64,000 bases of DNA from Vicinamibacterales bacterium (GTDB lineage: Bacteria > Acidobacteriota > Vicinamibacteria > Vicinamibacterales > SCN-69-37): assembly GCA_030827135.1 (NCBI GenBank), contig JAURFE010000001.1, forward strand, positions 276,569-340,568, read 5' to 3'. Both the position numbers and the translations under genes were made by a program. Position 1 is the first letter of the stretch. Every line of letters begins with the position of its first letter. This document shows positions 43,478 to 52,801 of this stretch, in pieces. A model generated the notes under the pieces. That model worked only from the letters and a program-made list of their open reading frames with translations, ran no database searches and had not been told where the DNA came from.

Positions 43478-45730
43478 TCAGCAAATGATGTCGAAGGGCC
43501 GCGAGTACTTGATCACGAGTTGGCGCTGACGGGGGCCTGCGGCGCGCCCGGTCGTGGTGAGGCTTCCGGTGTGGCGGGTGTCGTTATACACGACGAACAG
43601 TCCGGAGCCGGCGGAATTGAACCAGCCCAGCCGCAGGTTGGTCGCGACGTCTTCCGCGTCGTCGTTGTACTGCACATTGGTCTCAAGAAACAGGCGAGGG
43701 CTGAACGCGTAGGAGGCGCGCACGCGAAGGACCGCCGTGTTGAACCGGCCTTCAGGCAGCCGCACACGGAACCAGTTGGCCGTGGCCGACGCCGTGAGGC
43801 GATCCCCGTGACGATACGCGACGGTGACGGTGGGACCGAATCGCGTGCCGGAGTAAAGTCCGCCCAGATTCCAGCCTCCGGAAACCGACAGCGGTTCGCT
43901 GCGATTGCTGTTCGCGCGGAACTCCCAATCGTGATTGTGATACATGCCGGCCGGGATCACGATGCCCCGGCGGATTTCAAACGGGCGGACGAGGCGTTCT
44001 CCCGTGAAGTTGAAGCCGGGCAGCTGGAAAAACGCTCCGTTGGCGAACGCAAAGTGGTTATCGACATGCACCAGGTACGATTCGGTCAGGCCGTCGAGCG
44101 ACCAGTGCTGGCTCCAGGACACGTGCGGCCGGAATTCGCGGAACCACCCCACCGTCGGCGTCCTGATGTGCCGCAGCAGGCGCGCGTTGCCGTGGCGGTA
44201 TCCGACACGGTCGACAAACCCGATTTCCGGATTAAACGCCGTCCCCACCTGCCGATAGCCCGCACTGACTTCCCAGTCCCGGTCGATGAATCGCCCACCC
44301 ACGGCACCGGCGATCGCCGATCCCGCGCGGTGATCCGGCGTGCGCGTCGCGCCCACCCAGCCATCGACGGTGACGGTCTCCCCGAGACCAAGACTGCCGT
44401 CCACACCGTAGGCCAGGTTGTAGTTGCCTGTGTTGGTCGTGTCCAGCCGGCCGGCAAACATCGCACCGACGCGCGACCGGTTCGGAAATTCCTGATACGC
44501 ACGTAAGACACCGAAATTGTTCGGATTCGCGAGACGCACCGCCACGCCCGTGACCGGATCCTCGCTGTCGAGGGCGCCGGTCTGAATGCTGAGCAGCCCT
44601 AACTGAACATTGCCCACCTTGCCGGTCAGACGGGCACCGGCGCGAATCGGGACCTGCCGCCCCTGCACAAGACCGATGCGGCGGCTGAAGAACAACTCGG
44701 TGGCGCGACTGGTACCCAGCGCGAACGTGCCTGCATTCTCGAGAAAGAATGCGCGTTTCTCCGGATAGAACAGCGGAAACCGCGTGAGGTTGACCTGCTG
44801 ATCGTCGACCTCGGCCTGCGCGAAGTCCGTGTTGACCGTCACGTCGAGCGACAGGTTCTGCCGGAGGGTCAACTTGGCATCGGCGCCCACACGCGGGGAC
44901 ACATCAGTGCCGGTGCGGACCGCGTTGTAGTCCCGGGACACGTCGGCCAGCACATACGGTGTCACCGAGATGGATCGCCTGACCGGCGCGTCCAGCCTGA
45001 GCCCGCCGGCCATCGAGAGCCGGTAGAGGTCGAACTGCCGTGGCAGGGCCGCCCAGGTCGCCTGTTCGTTGTTGCGCCGGATGCGACGTTCAATATTCAA
45101 CCCCCAGGTCTGCGGACCGCTCCGCGGATACCGCAAGGTTGAAAACGGGATCCGCATTTCGACGTACCACCCTTCGGCGTCCCTCGTGGTGGCCACCTGC
45201 CACCGCCCATCCCAGTTCACGTTGAACCCGGCCCCCGAGGTCGCCTGCTGGCGCTGACCGCCGGCACCGCCGCCCTGGCCTTCGTTGGACACCTGCCCAT
45301 CAAACTCGATGCCCGCCGGTGACGTGCCAAAGACAAACCCATTGACCGAATCGCGATAGGTGTCGAGCACCAGGATGAACGCGTCGGCGTCACCCAGACT
45401 GGCATCACGCAGCGTCTGTCCGGTCACGAGGCCTTCCGGCCGCCGATCAAAAAGCCAGGCCCCGACATACAGGGCATCGCCATCGTGAACAAACCGCACC
45501 TCAGTGCGCTCGGAGACCGCCGCGCCTTCCACGGGTTCCCGTTGCGTGAATCCGCTCAACGCCGTCGCCGACGCCCACACGGCATCACCCAGCCGGCCAT
45601 CGATGACCGGCGGCGTCTCTATTCGAGCGGCGGCAGCCACCGGCCGCTCCTGCGCGGTCGCGGTTTCGTAGGAGAAGCACACGACGAGTGCCAATGAGAT
45701 CGGAAGCACGAGCGGAGCCAGGCGACGCAC
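43478..45730 (-). CDS. CBM9-like/DUF5916 outer-membrane protein
   Basis: This is a protein of about 750 residues. After the signal peptide (VRRLAPLVLPISLALVVCFS) comes a carbohydrate-binding-family-9-like domain (about 35-220, IETPPVIDGRLGDAVWASAT and GWYVEMRIPFSTLRYP). A long DUF5916 region follows, whose C-terminal half is a beta-barrel (NTDFAQAEVDDQQVNLTRFP near its start, then repeated barrel strands). GTG 45730 gives the best signal peptide and starts five bases after the upstream stop; ATG 45775 would overlap that gene by 40 bases. The role may be polymer binding at the outer membrane. It is transcribed with the FKBP-BNR gene. Confidence 0.85.
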   Translation of the reverse strand: MRRLAPLVLPISLALVVCFSYETATAQERPVAAAARIETPPVIDGRLGDAVWASATALSGFTQREPVEGAAVSERTEVRFVHDGDALYVGAWLFDRRPEGLVTGQTLRDASLGDADAFILVLDTYRDSVNGFVFGTSPAGIEFDGQVSNEGQGGGAGGQRQQATSGAGFNVNWDGRWQVATTRDAEGWYVEMRIPFSTLRYPRSGPQTWGLNIERRIRRNNEQATWAALPRQFDLYRLSMAGGLRLDAPVRRSISVTPYVLADVSRDYNAVRTGTDVSPRVGADAKLTLRQNLSLDVTVNTDFAQAEVDDQQVNLTRFPLFYPEKRAFFLENAGTFALGTSRATELFFSRRIGLVQGRQVPIRAGARLTGKVGNVQLGLLSIQTGALDSEDPVTGVAVRLANPNNFGVLRAYQEFPNRSRVGAMFAGRLDTTNTGNYNLAYGVDGSLGLGETVTVDGWVGATRTPDHRAGSAIAGAVGGRFIDRDWEVSAGYRQVGTAFNPEIGFVDRVGYRHGNARLLRHIRTPTVGWFREFRPHVSWSQHWSLDGLTESYLVHVDNHFAFANGAFFQLPGFNFTGERLVRPFEIRRGIVIPAGMYHNHDWEFRANSNRSEPLSVSGGWNLGGLYSGTRFGPTVTVAYRHGDRLTASATANWFRVRLPEGRFNTAVLRVRASYAFSPRLFLETNVQYNDDAEDVATNLRLGWFNSAGSGLFVVYNDTRHTGSLTTTGRAAGPRQRQLVIKYSRPFDIIC

Positions 45731-45735
45731 GGTAG

Positions 45736-48471
45736 CTATCTTACCGATCGGACTCGTCGGGCGTTCATCACCCACATGCCGCGGCCGTAGGTGGAAATCA
45801 CAATGAGGTGCTCGCGCGGGTGTACCTGCAGATCCGACACCTGCACCGAGGGCAGATTGCCGCCCAGCACCTGCCAGGTGGTCCCGCCATTTCTGGAGAC
45901 GTACACCCCGAAGTCGTTGGCCGCATAAAGCAACCCCTTGATCACCGGATCCTCCCGGATCAAGTTAATGGACCCCGCAGGGATATTCCCCACCACACTG
46001 GTCCAGGTCGCGCCGAAATCGGTGGACCGCCACAGATAGGGCGCAAAGTCATCGTCTTCGCGGCCGCGCTGCGCGACATAGACCGTCCCGGCGTCGTACT
46101 TCGACGGCACGATGCGCGAGATCCACTTCTTGAGCGCCATCGGCAGATTCGAGCCGATGGGCGTCCACGTCTGCCCGTCATCACGTGTGACGTGCAGATT
46201 GCCATCGTCAGTGCCCGCGTAGATCACGCCCTTCACCAGTGGCGACTCCGCGATGTGGGTCAGCGTCTGGTAGGGTACGGCCGAGGGGTTGATACCCATC
46301 TGCCGCGGATTGTTGTCGGTGAGATCGCCACTGATGCGGTCCCACGTGGTGCCGCGATCGCGTGAGCGATAGACGACCTGATACCCCGCGTAGACGATGT
46401 TGGCATCGTGTGGTGACAGGACGATGGGCGCCATCCACTGCGCCCGTTGCGGCGGTTCGCCGGGATTCGAGGGCGGGCGGATGTCCGTGCTGACCCGCGC
46501 AACCGGCGACACGTCGGTGCGCGTGAAGTTGCCGTAAAAGCCGTGCGAGTACACAAGATTGGGGTTGGACGGGTCGATCGCGTGCTGACTGCCCTCGCCG
46601 CCCGGCGCGCGGCGGTCCCAGGCGCGAGGCGGATACACGCCGGCGGTAGCCCCTGACGTCACTGCCACTCTGAAACTGCCGGCGTCCTGCACTGACCCAT
46701 ACGCGCGGAACGGCCTCGCCATGTCGAGTTCGACGTTGTAGAACTGCGTGGCTCGAATGCCCGTGGCCTCGCGCTTTGTGCGGCCTCCGTCGTGCGTCAT
46801 GGTGAAGCCCTGATCGTGCGCGGTGTACACAATGCGTGGATTGACGGGATCGATCCACATGCGGTGGTTGTCGCCGCCGCCGGCCGCAAACGGTTTGAAG
46901 GTGGCACCGGCATCGTCTGACACCGAGACACTGAGCGCCAGCACGTAGACCTTGTTTTCGTTCCTGGTGTCCACACGAATCTGCGTAAATACCCAGTTGT
47001 AGGTGTTGCCCAGATCCATCATCTGTGCCGCCGTCTCTGGTGTCTGGCCGCTGGTGCGACGCCACGTCACTCCACGATCATCACTCCGGTAGACCTCCAT
47101 ACCTTTGATGATGTTGCTGTTGGCGGGGAGTGGCCGGCCGTAGGCGTCGTTTTCGCCCGGCCGAGCGGGCCGGCCGGTGTCGTAGTTGTCGATGACCGCG
47201 TACACCACATTCGGGTTGGAGCGCGCGATATCGAGTCCGATGCGCCCGCGGAATCGCGGCTCAGGCAACCCGGTGTTTGCCGGTGTCCATGTGGCGCCAC
47301 CATCGGTGGTCTTCCACACACCGCCCTCGGTGTAGTTGGGTTCGACCCTCGGATCACTCCACTTGCGTCGTACACGTTGCCACATACCGGCGTAGAGCGT
47401 GTCGGGGTCTGCCGGGTCCATCACCAAATCAACGGCCCCCGTATTCGGGCTGCGGTACAGCACTTTGGTCCACGACTTTCCACCGTCGGTGGTCTTGAAC
47501 ACGCCACGCATCTCGTTGGGCGTCCACTCGTGGCCGGAGGCGGCGACATACACGACGTTGGGCCGGGTCGGATGCACGATGACGCGGCCGATGGTCCCGG
47601 TGTCGGTGAGGCCCATGTGTTGCCACGTCCGGCCGGCATTGATCGACTTGTAGACGCCGGTGCCCGACATACTCGCGCGGAAGAGGTTGGACTCGCCCGT
47701 ACCCACCCAGACGATCGTGGGGTTGGATGGCGCAACAGCCACGTCCCCAATGCTGGCCGTGGCCTCCCGTTCGAAGATCGGCCGCCAGGTGACGCCGCGA
47801 TTCAGCGACTTCCACACGCCGCCGGTCGCTGTGCCCACATAGATGTGGCGCTGCCCCTGCACATCGGCCACCGCCACCGACGTGGTGCGCCCGGTGTGAT
47901 TGGAGGGACCGATCGACTGCCACGGGATCAGGCGGTAGGGTGACGCCGCCGTCATGGTTTTGTGTGTGCCGTACGCCGCGAGGTGTGAGGCCACATCGGC
48001 GGGCGTCGTGATGGCAAAGAGTTCGACGTCAAACACCAACATGCCGCGCGGCGCGCCCGGTCGCGGATTGTCACCGTAGGCGAGGGCGGCCGGAATCCAG
48101 AACCGGCGCTTTTCCCCTGTGACCATCATCTGGACCCCCTCGGTCCAGCCCCGAATCACCCGGCTCACGCCAAACGATGAGGGCTCTCCGCGGAGCACCG
48201 AGCTGTCGAACATAAGACCGTCGGTGGTCCAGCCCGAATAATGCACCTTCACCGTGGAGGCGATGGTCGGCCGGGTGGTGCCCGTGCCTGGTGTCAGCAC
48301 CTTGGAGGCCAGCCCCGAGGCCGTCACGACGGCATCAGGCGGCGGGGCGGCCACGTCGGCGGGCGGCGGCAACTGCGGGGGCTGTGGGGGCTGTGCCGCA
48401 ACGGTGACCAGCGTGGCGGTCGCGATCAGCAGGCCCATCACGAGAACTCTGGCGCGCAATGACATGCGCAA
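45736..48471 (-). CDS. FKBP prolyl isomerase fused to a BNR/sortilin-type propeller
   Basis: This 911-residue exported protein has a signal peptide (ARVLVMGLLIATATLVTVAA) and a Pro-rich spacer. A complete FKBP domain follows (about 48-154): VKVHYSGWTTDGLMFDSS, VIRGWTEGVQMMVTGEKRR and ALAYGDNPRPGAPRGMLVFD. A long BNR propeller then runs to the end (KSLNRGVTW, KSINAGRTW, KTTDGGKSW, KTTDGGATW). Active-site aromatic residues of FKBP are kept, so the isomerase is likely active outside the cytoplasm. The propeller resembles those at 1511 and 35370, which lack FKBP. The gene is divergent from a cyclophilin gene by 62 bases. Confidence 0.9.
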   Translation of the reverse strand: MRMSLRARVLVMGLLIATATLVTVAAQPPQPPQLPPPADVAAPPPDAVVTASGLASKVLTPGTGTTRPTIASTVKVHYSGWTTDGLMFDSSVLRGEPSSFGVSRVIRGWTEGVQMMVTGEKRRFWIPAALAYGDNPRPGAPRGMLVFDVELFAITTPADVASHLAAYGTHKTMTAASPYRLIPWQSIGPSNHTGRTTSVAVADVQGQRHIYVGTATGGVWKSLNRGVTWRPIFEREATASIGDVAVAPSNPTIVWVGTGESNLFRASMSGTGVYKSINAGRTWQHMGLTDTGTIGRVIVHPTRPNVVYVAASGHEWTPNEMRGVFKTTDGGKSWTKVLYRSPNTGAVDLVMDPADPDTLYAGMWQRVRRKWSDPRVEPNYTEGGVWKTTDGGATWTPANTGLPEPRFRGRIGLDIARSNPNVVYAVIDNYDTGRPARPGENDAYGRPLPANSNIIKGMEVYRSDDRGVTWRRTSGQTPETAAQMMDLGNTYNWVFTQIRVDTRNENKVYVLALSVSVSDDAGATFKPFAAGGGDNHRMWIDPVNPRIVYTAHDQGFTMTHDGGRTKREATGIRATQFYNVELDMARPFRAYGSVQDAGSFRVAVTSGATAGVYPPRAWDRRAPGGEGSQHAIDPSNPNLVYSHGFYGNFTRTDVSPVARVSTDIRPPSNPGEPPQRAQWMAPIVLSPHDANIVYAGYQVVYRSRDRGTTWDRISGDLTDNNPRQMGINPSAVPYQTLTHIAESPLVKGVIYAGTDDGNLHVTRDDGQTWTPIGSNLPMALKKWISRIVPSKYDAGTVYVAQRGREDDDFAPYLWRSTDFGATWTSVVGNIPAGSINLIREDPVIKGLLYAANDFGVYVSRNGGTTWQVLGGNLPSVQVSDLQVHPREHLIVISTYGRGMWVMNARRVRSVR

Positions 48472-48533
48472 GAGTATGCCTTGATCGAGCCAGTCCGCCC
48501 GTTTGGATCTACACTGGTGCGTCGGAGGTGACT

Positions 48534-49082
48534 ATGCGTCGGCTTCTGGTTCCAGCCTGCCTTGTCTCGGTGCTTCTCCTGTCCACCTACCTGCCCGTCC
48601 ACACCCAGTCCACCGCGCCGGTCGTCGTGGTGGAGACTCTCAAGGGAATGATTGAAATCACCACCGTGCCCGACGAAGCGCCCAGGTCGGTCGCGCACTT
48701 TGTCGCGTTGGCGAAGCGCGGGTTCTATCGCGGCCACCGGTTTCACTGGGTGCAACCTGGGGTGGTGCAGGCCGGCGACCCGCTGTCGCGAGACCTGACC
48801 AAACAGAAGGACTGGGGGACCGGCGGCAGCGGCCCCAGGCTCTCATCGAAGGGGCTGGGATTTTTTGAACCACCAAAGCGGACCTTTGACCGCGGTATCG
48901 TGGGCCTGGCCTACCGGCCGAACTACAAACCGGAGTCGGCCGACAGCATGTTCTTCATCCTCACCGCACCAAACCCGGCACTCAACGGCAAGTACGTCGT
49001 GCTGGGACGCGTCACCAAGGGCATGAACGTGGTCGACAAGATCGCCATTCAGGATTTGATCAAGAACGTGACGGTGCGCTGA
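48534..49082 (+). CDS. Exported cyclophilin-type prolyl isomerase
   Basis: This 182-residue protein starts at ATG 48534 (MRRLLVPACLVSVLLLSTYL, a signal peptide), with GGAGG upstream. The cyclophilin domain follows: VVVETLKGMIEITTVPDEAP, VAHFVALAKRGFYRGHRFHW, GDPLSRDLTKQKDWGTGGSG, SADSMFFILTAPNPALNGKY and VLGRVTKGMNVVDKI. It should catalyse cis-trans proline isomerisation in the periplasm. The usual FHR arginine is replaced (RFHWV) and QFFI is MFFI, so activity may be reduced. It is head to head with the FKBP-BNR gene. Confidence 0.9.
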   Translation: MRRLLVPACLVSVLLLSTYLPVHTQSTAPVVVVETLKGMIEITTVPDEAPRSVAHFVALAKRGFYRGHRFHWVQPGVVQAGDPLSRDLTKQKDWGTGGSGPRLSSKGLGFFEPPKRTFDRGIVGLAYRPNYKPESADSMFFILTAPNPALNGKYVVLGRVTKGMNVVDKIAIQDLIKNVTVR

Positions 49083-49298
49083 GCCAGTCATCATGTCGCA
49101 CCTCGAACGGCTGTCGAATGCGGTTCCCCATTCCCGCCTGTGACTGCGAACGCTGTCTGACACAGTCGTGTCAAACGGACCTCGCGCGGCTCGACCCCGA
49201 ACGCTTTGCCTCAGGTGTCGCCGCGGGTCTGCCCTGGCAGACGCACCACGTCTCCGTCTGACGCACCCGCCGAGCCGCACCTGGGATAGGCTGGCTGT
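49083..49298. other. Gap with two small hairpins, no gene
   Basis: Two short inverted repeats are visible, TGACAC-AGTC-GTGTCA and GTCTGCC-CT-GGCAGAC. No T-run, promoter consensus or coding frame stands out. Confidence 0.4.
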
Positions 49299-49817
49299 AT
49301 GCTCGGCCGTCTGCTCCTCTCGATGTGTCTCCTCGCGGCGGCGCAAGCTCCTGGTCCTCCTCCGACGTCCGACCCCCAGCTGATTCGTGTGCACGTGCGG
49401 ACCGACGACGGCGGTATTGCGGAGGAACTCGCGGCGCGTCGTGAGTCGGCGGGCCATCTCTCGGCAGCCATCGCCGGCCAGAAGAAGGGCAAGGCCTTTG
49501 TCATCGTCGCCGACGACGACACCGCCGATGTGATCATCTCGGTGATGCACCGGGGCCTGACGGTGCCGAGCGTGGCCATCGGCCTTGGCACCATGACCAC
49601 ACGGCCGGGTGTCCGCGCACCGGTGGCGCCGACGCGACAGGCGGAGCTGTACGTGACGATGACCGCGCCGGGAGCAGCAGACCCCGTGGAAGTCACCAAC
49701 AAGAACCGTGCGGCAGACTCCGATCGCGGATGGAAATCAGCGGCGGAAGATATCGCGAAACAAGCCGAGAAGTGGATCACCGGACATCGCGCGGCCATTC
49801 TCAAGGCGCGCCGCTAG
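49299..49817 (+). CDS. Small secreted protein of unknown function
   Basis: This 172-residue protein has a signal peptide (MLGRLLLSMCLLAAAQAPGP). The mature part is predicted alpha/beta, with a segment AFVIVADDDTADVIISVMHR and a basic helical C-terminus (AAEDIAKQAEKWITGHRAAI). I recognise no family. It is followed two bases later by the RNase D gene, so the two are probably cotranscribed, although one is exported and the other cytoplasmic. Confidence 0.68.
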   Translation: MLGRLLLSMCLLAAAQAPGPPPTSDPQLIRVHVRTDDGGIAEELAARRESAGHLSAAIAGQKKGKAFVIVADDDTADVIISVMHRGLTVPSVAIGLGTMTTRPGVRAPVAPTRQAELYVTMTAPGAADPVEVTNKNRAADSDRGWKSAAEDIAKQAEKWITGHRAAILKARR

Positions 49818-49819
49818 TC

Positions 49820-50953
49820 ATGTCATCGCTCGCCCCGCCACTCCTTGTCGCTGATGCAGCGACACTCTCGACCCTGGTGACCGACCTGGCGACCTGTACC
49901 ACAGTCGCCGTGGACACCGAATCCAACAGCCTCCACGCCTATCGCGAGCGGGTGTGTCTGATTCAGTTCTCCACGGCCACCGCCGACTACATCGTTGATC
50001 CCATCAGGCTTCCGGACCTGACGGCACTCGCCCCGTTTTTTGCGAGCCCTGCCCACGAGAAGATCTTTCACGCGGCCGAGGGAGACCTGCTGGGTCTGGG
50101 GCGTGACTTCCACTTCACGTTCGTGAACATCTTCGACACGATGTCCGCCGCGCGCACGCTCGGGTGGCCGCACGTGGGTCTGGCGGCGGTGCTCAAGGCC
50201 GAGTTCAACGTCACGATGAGCAAGACCCATCAGCGGGCCGACTGGGGACGACGGCCGCTCAGGGCCGAGATGCTCGACTACGCGCGGCTGGATACACACT
50301 ACCTGCCGGCACTCCGTGACCGGTTGTTCGTCGCGCTGACCGAGAGCGGCCGGTGGCCTGAAGCGCAGGAAGACTTCGAGCGCCTCGCCAGAACGTCGCC
50401 GCCCGCGGTGAGCCGGACGCCCGACCCGCAGGCGTTCTGGCGCGTGAAAGGCGCGCGCGATCTGACGCCTCGCCAGGCGGCCGTCCTCCGGGCAGTGTTC
50501 GTGTACCGCGACACCGAATCGGCGCGCGCCAACCTGCCGCCCTTCAAAGTGATCGGTGAGCCGACCTTGCTCGACCTCGCCAGGCGCTCCCCCCACACGC
50601 TCGATGATCTCAAGGGCATCGTCGCCATGACGCCCGGCCAGGTCCATCGGCATGGTCAGGCCCTGCTCCGCGCCGTTGAGGACGGGCTTCGTGCAGAGCC
50701 CCCGTCTCCACCCGTGGCGGAGCGCGATCCCGACGACGTGCGGGATCGCTACGATCGGCTGCACCAGTGGCGCAAGACCCGGGCGCAGGCGCGCGGCGTG
50801 GAATCGGATGTCATCCTCCCGCGCACGGCCCTGTGGGATCTCGCACGGCGCCCGCCGCGCACACTCGCCGATTTGACCGACATCGTGGACTTCGGGCCCA
50901 CACGGCGCGCCATGTACGGGCAGGAAGTCGTCGCGGTGATCGGCGGCCGCTAG
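49820..50953 (+). CDS. rnd: Ribonuclease D
   Basis: RNase D trims 3' ends of tRNA and other small RNAs. The 377-residue protein starts at ATG 49820 (MSSLAPPLLVADAATL). The DEDDy exonuclease domain shows VAVDTESNS (Asp and Glu), KIFHAAEGDLLGL (Asp) and DYARLDTHYLPAL (Tyr/Asp). Two HRDC-type helical domains follow, as in the E. coli enzyme (DLTPRQAAVLRAVFVYRD; LQWRKT-type RLHQWRKTRAQARG). All catalytic residues appear intact. Confidence 0.94.
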   Translation: MSSLAPPLLVADAATLSTLVTDLATCTTVAVDTESNSLHAYRERVCLIQFSTATADYIVDPIRLPDLTALAPFFASPAHEKIFHAAEGDLLGLGRDFHFTFVNIFDTMSAARTLGWPHVGLAAVLKAEFNVTMSKTHQRADWGRRPLRAEMLDYARLDTHYLPALRDRLFVALTESGRWPEAQEDFERLARTSPPAVSRTPDPQAFWRVKGARDLTPRQAAVLRAVFVYRDTESARANLPPFKVIGEPTLLDLARRSPHTLDDLKGIVAMTPGQVHRHGQALLRAVEDGLRAEPPSPPVAERDPDDVRDRYDRLHQWRKTRAQARGVESDVILPRTALWDLARRPPRTLADLTDIVDFGPTRRAMYGQEVVAVIGGR

Positions 50954-51006
50954 GGCGAGGCGGGAGCCGACATCCGTTCCACTGATCGACACGTAGGCTC
51001 TTCACG

Positions 51007-51696
51007 ATGAGGATGATGACGCGACTCGGGGCGGCAGGTGCGGGCTTCGCCATCGTGGCCGCGGTGGCCGGCGCCTGGGCGGCACAGGAGCGGCACCCGG
51101 TCAGCGGGCGGGTCATTGCGCCGACGATGAGTGTGCTGGGGGCCCCGTGGCTGGATCGGCCGGAACGGGAGGCCGAAGAGCAGCCCACACGCGCCGTGGA
51201 GGCCCTGCGGCTGCGACGGGGCATGGTGGTGGCCGACGTCGGCGCCGGGTCCGGGTACTACACGGTGCGGCTGAGCCGTGCGGTAGGCCGTGATGGACGC
51301 GTGGTCGCCACCGACGTGCAGCCCGGCATGCTCGACCTGATTCGTCGCAAACTCCAGCGCGAGAAATTGACCAATGTCTCACTGGTGCAGGGCTCAGTAG
51401 ACGATCCCAACCTGCCCGCCGCCACGTTCGACATGATCCTGATGGTGGACGTGTACCACGAACTCGCCACACCGCAGGCGTTTGTGCGGAAGCTTCGAAC
51501 TGCGCTCAAGCCCGACGGCCGTCTGGTACTCATCGAGTTCCGCGGTGAGGATCCAGCGGTGCCGATCCAGCCCCTGCACAAGATGACGGTCGCGCAGGTC
51601 CGGCAGGAGCTTGATGCCGACGGCTTCACGATTGAACGGGTCATCGACGTCCTGCCCTGGCAGCACATCATCGTCTTGAAGCAGCGCGCGGACTGA
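51007..51696 (+). CDS. SAM methyltransferase with an apparent signal peptide
   Basis: This 229-residue protein has a class I methyltransferase fold with motif I VVADVGAGSGYYTVRLSRAV, then VVATDVQPGMLDLI and MILMVDVYHEL, and a C-terminal strand VLPWQHIIVLKQ. The N-terminus (MRMMTRLGAAGAGFAIVAAVAGAWA) is a clear hydrophobic signal or anchor, which is odd because SAM is cytoplasmic. It may be a membrane-tethered enzyme facing inward, or the SAM site may be used differently. The substrate is unknown. It is 31 bases upstream of the acetamidase-family gene. Confidence 0.85.
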   Translation: MRMMTRLGAAGAGFAIVAAVAGAWAAQERHPVSGRVIAPTMSVLGAPWLDRPEREAEEQPTRAVEALRLRRGMVVADVGAGSGYYTVRLSRAVGRDGRVVATDVQPGMLDLIRRKLQREKLTNVSLVQGSVDDPNLPAATFDMILMVDVYHELATPQAFVRKLRTALKPDGRLVLIEFRGEDPAVPIQPLHKMTVAQVRQELDADGFTIERVIDVLPWQHIIVLKQRAD

Positions 51697-51727
51697 GGCG
51701 TGCCGGCGCACGTATAACTGTCATACT

Positions 51728-52777
51728 GTGATTCGAATGACGCCACCCACGCCACTGACGCGGACAACGCTGGCTTTGCTGCTCACGACCGTCGCTGTAA
51801 CGGCAGTGGTGGGCCAGACACCCACCACCCATCGGTTGCTTGCGACACCGGAGACGGTCGCGTACGGCTACTACTGGTCCGAGGCCACGCCCGCGCTGCG
51901 CATCAAGTCGGGCGACATCATCGATGTCGATACGCTGCTGACGAACTCCCCTATCGGGCTCACCCGACTGGGTGTGCCGGAAGATCAGGTGCAACCCTCA
52001 CTCCGTGCGATCGTGCAGGGCGTGACCGGAGACCGCCGCGGCCCCGGCGGCCACATCCTGACCGGGCCCGTTTATGTCGAAGGTGCGATGCCCGGCGATG
52101 CGCTCGAGGTGAAGATCCTGTCGGTGGACCTCGCGCTCGACTACGGCTACAACGGGTGCTCGGGCTACGTGCGCGACAATTGCGATCGACAAGCCGGTCC
52201 CAGTCTGATTCCCATCGATCGGAAGACGATGACCTCGCAGTTTCTGCCCGGCATCGTGATTCCGCTGAAGCCCTTCTTTGGCAGCATGGGTGTGGCTCCT
52301 GCACCGGAGCTCGGCCGCGTCAGCAGCAATCCGCCGGGCCGCCATGCGGGCAATCTGGACAATCGTGAACTGGTGGCCGGTTCCACCCTGCTTATCCCGG
52401 TATTTGTGCCCGGTGCGTTGTTTCAGGTGGGCGATGGCCACGCCGCGCAGGGTGATGGTGAAGTGGATCAGACGGGGATCGAGACGTCACTGCGGGGTCG
52501 CTTGCAGTTGACCGTGCGCAAGGGCATGACGCTGGCATGGCCGCGCGCGGAAACCGCGACCGACTACATCGCGATGGCGACCGATCCCGATTTGACCGTC
52601 GCCACGAAGCTCGCCATCCAGGAAATGATCAATTTTCTCGTCGAAACCCGGGGCCTGACCAAACATCAGGCCTACCAACTGACAAGCATCGCCGGCCACG
52701 TGAGCATCACGCAGTTGGTGGACCTGCCCAATCTCGGCGTGCACGTCAAGATGTCGAAACAGATCTTTCAGAAGTAG
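51728..52777 (+). CDS. Exported acetamidase/formamidase-family protein
   Basis: The 349-residue protein belongs to the FmdA/AmdA family: VAYGYYWSEATPALRIKSGD, HILTGPVYVEGAMPGDALEV, FFGSMGVAPA, GRHAGNLDNRELVAGSTLLI and DGHAAQGDGEVDQTGIET. These hydrolyse formamide or small amides. Unlike the cytoplasmic enzymes it has an N-terminal signal peptide (TTLALLLTTVAVTAVVGQ). The start is GTG 51728 or ATG 51737; no strong ribosome site favours either. A 30-bp palindromic terminator follows 24 bases after the stop. Confidence 0.88.
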   Translation: MIRMTPPTPLTRTTLALLLTTVAVTAVVGQTPTTHRLLATPETVAYGYYWSEATPALRIKSGDIIDVDTLLTNSPIGLTRLGVPEDQVQPSLRAIVQGVTGDRRGPGGHILTGPVYVEGAMPGDALEVKILSVDLALDYGYNGCSGYVRDNCDRQAGPSLIPIDRKTMTSQFLPGIVIPLKPFFGSMGVAPAPELGRVSSNPPGRHAGNLDNRELVAGSTLLIPVFVPGALFQVGDGHAAQGDGEVDQTGIETSLRGRLQLTVRKGMTLAWPRAETATDYIAMATDPDLTVATKLAIQEMINFLVETRGLTKHQAYQLTSIAGHVSITQLVDLPNLGVHVKMSKQIFQK

Positions 52778-52801
52778 TCGCAAAGGCCCAAGCGACGCAA
52801 G

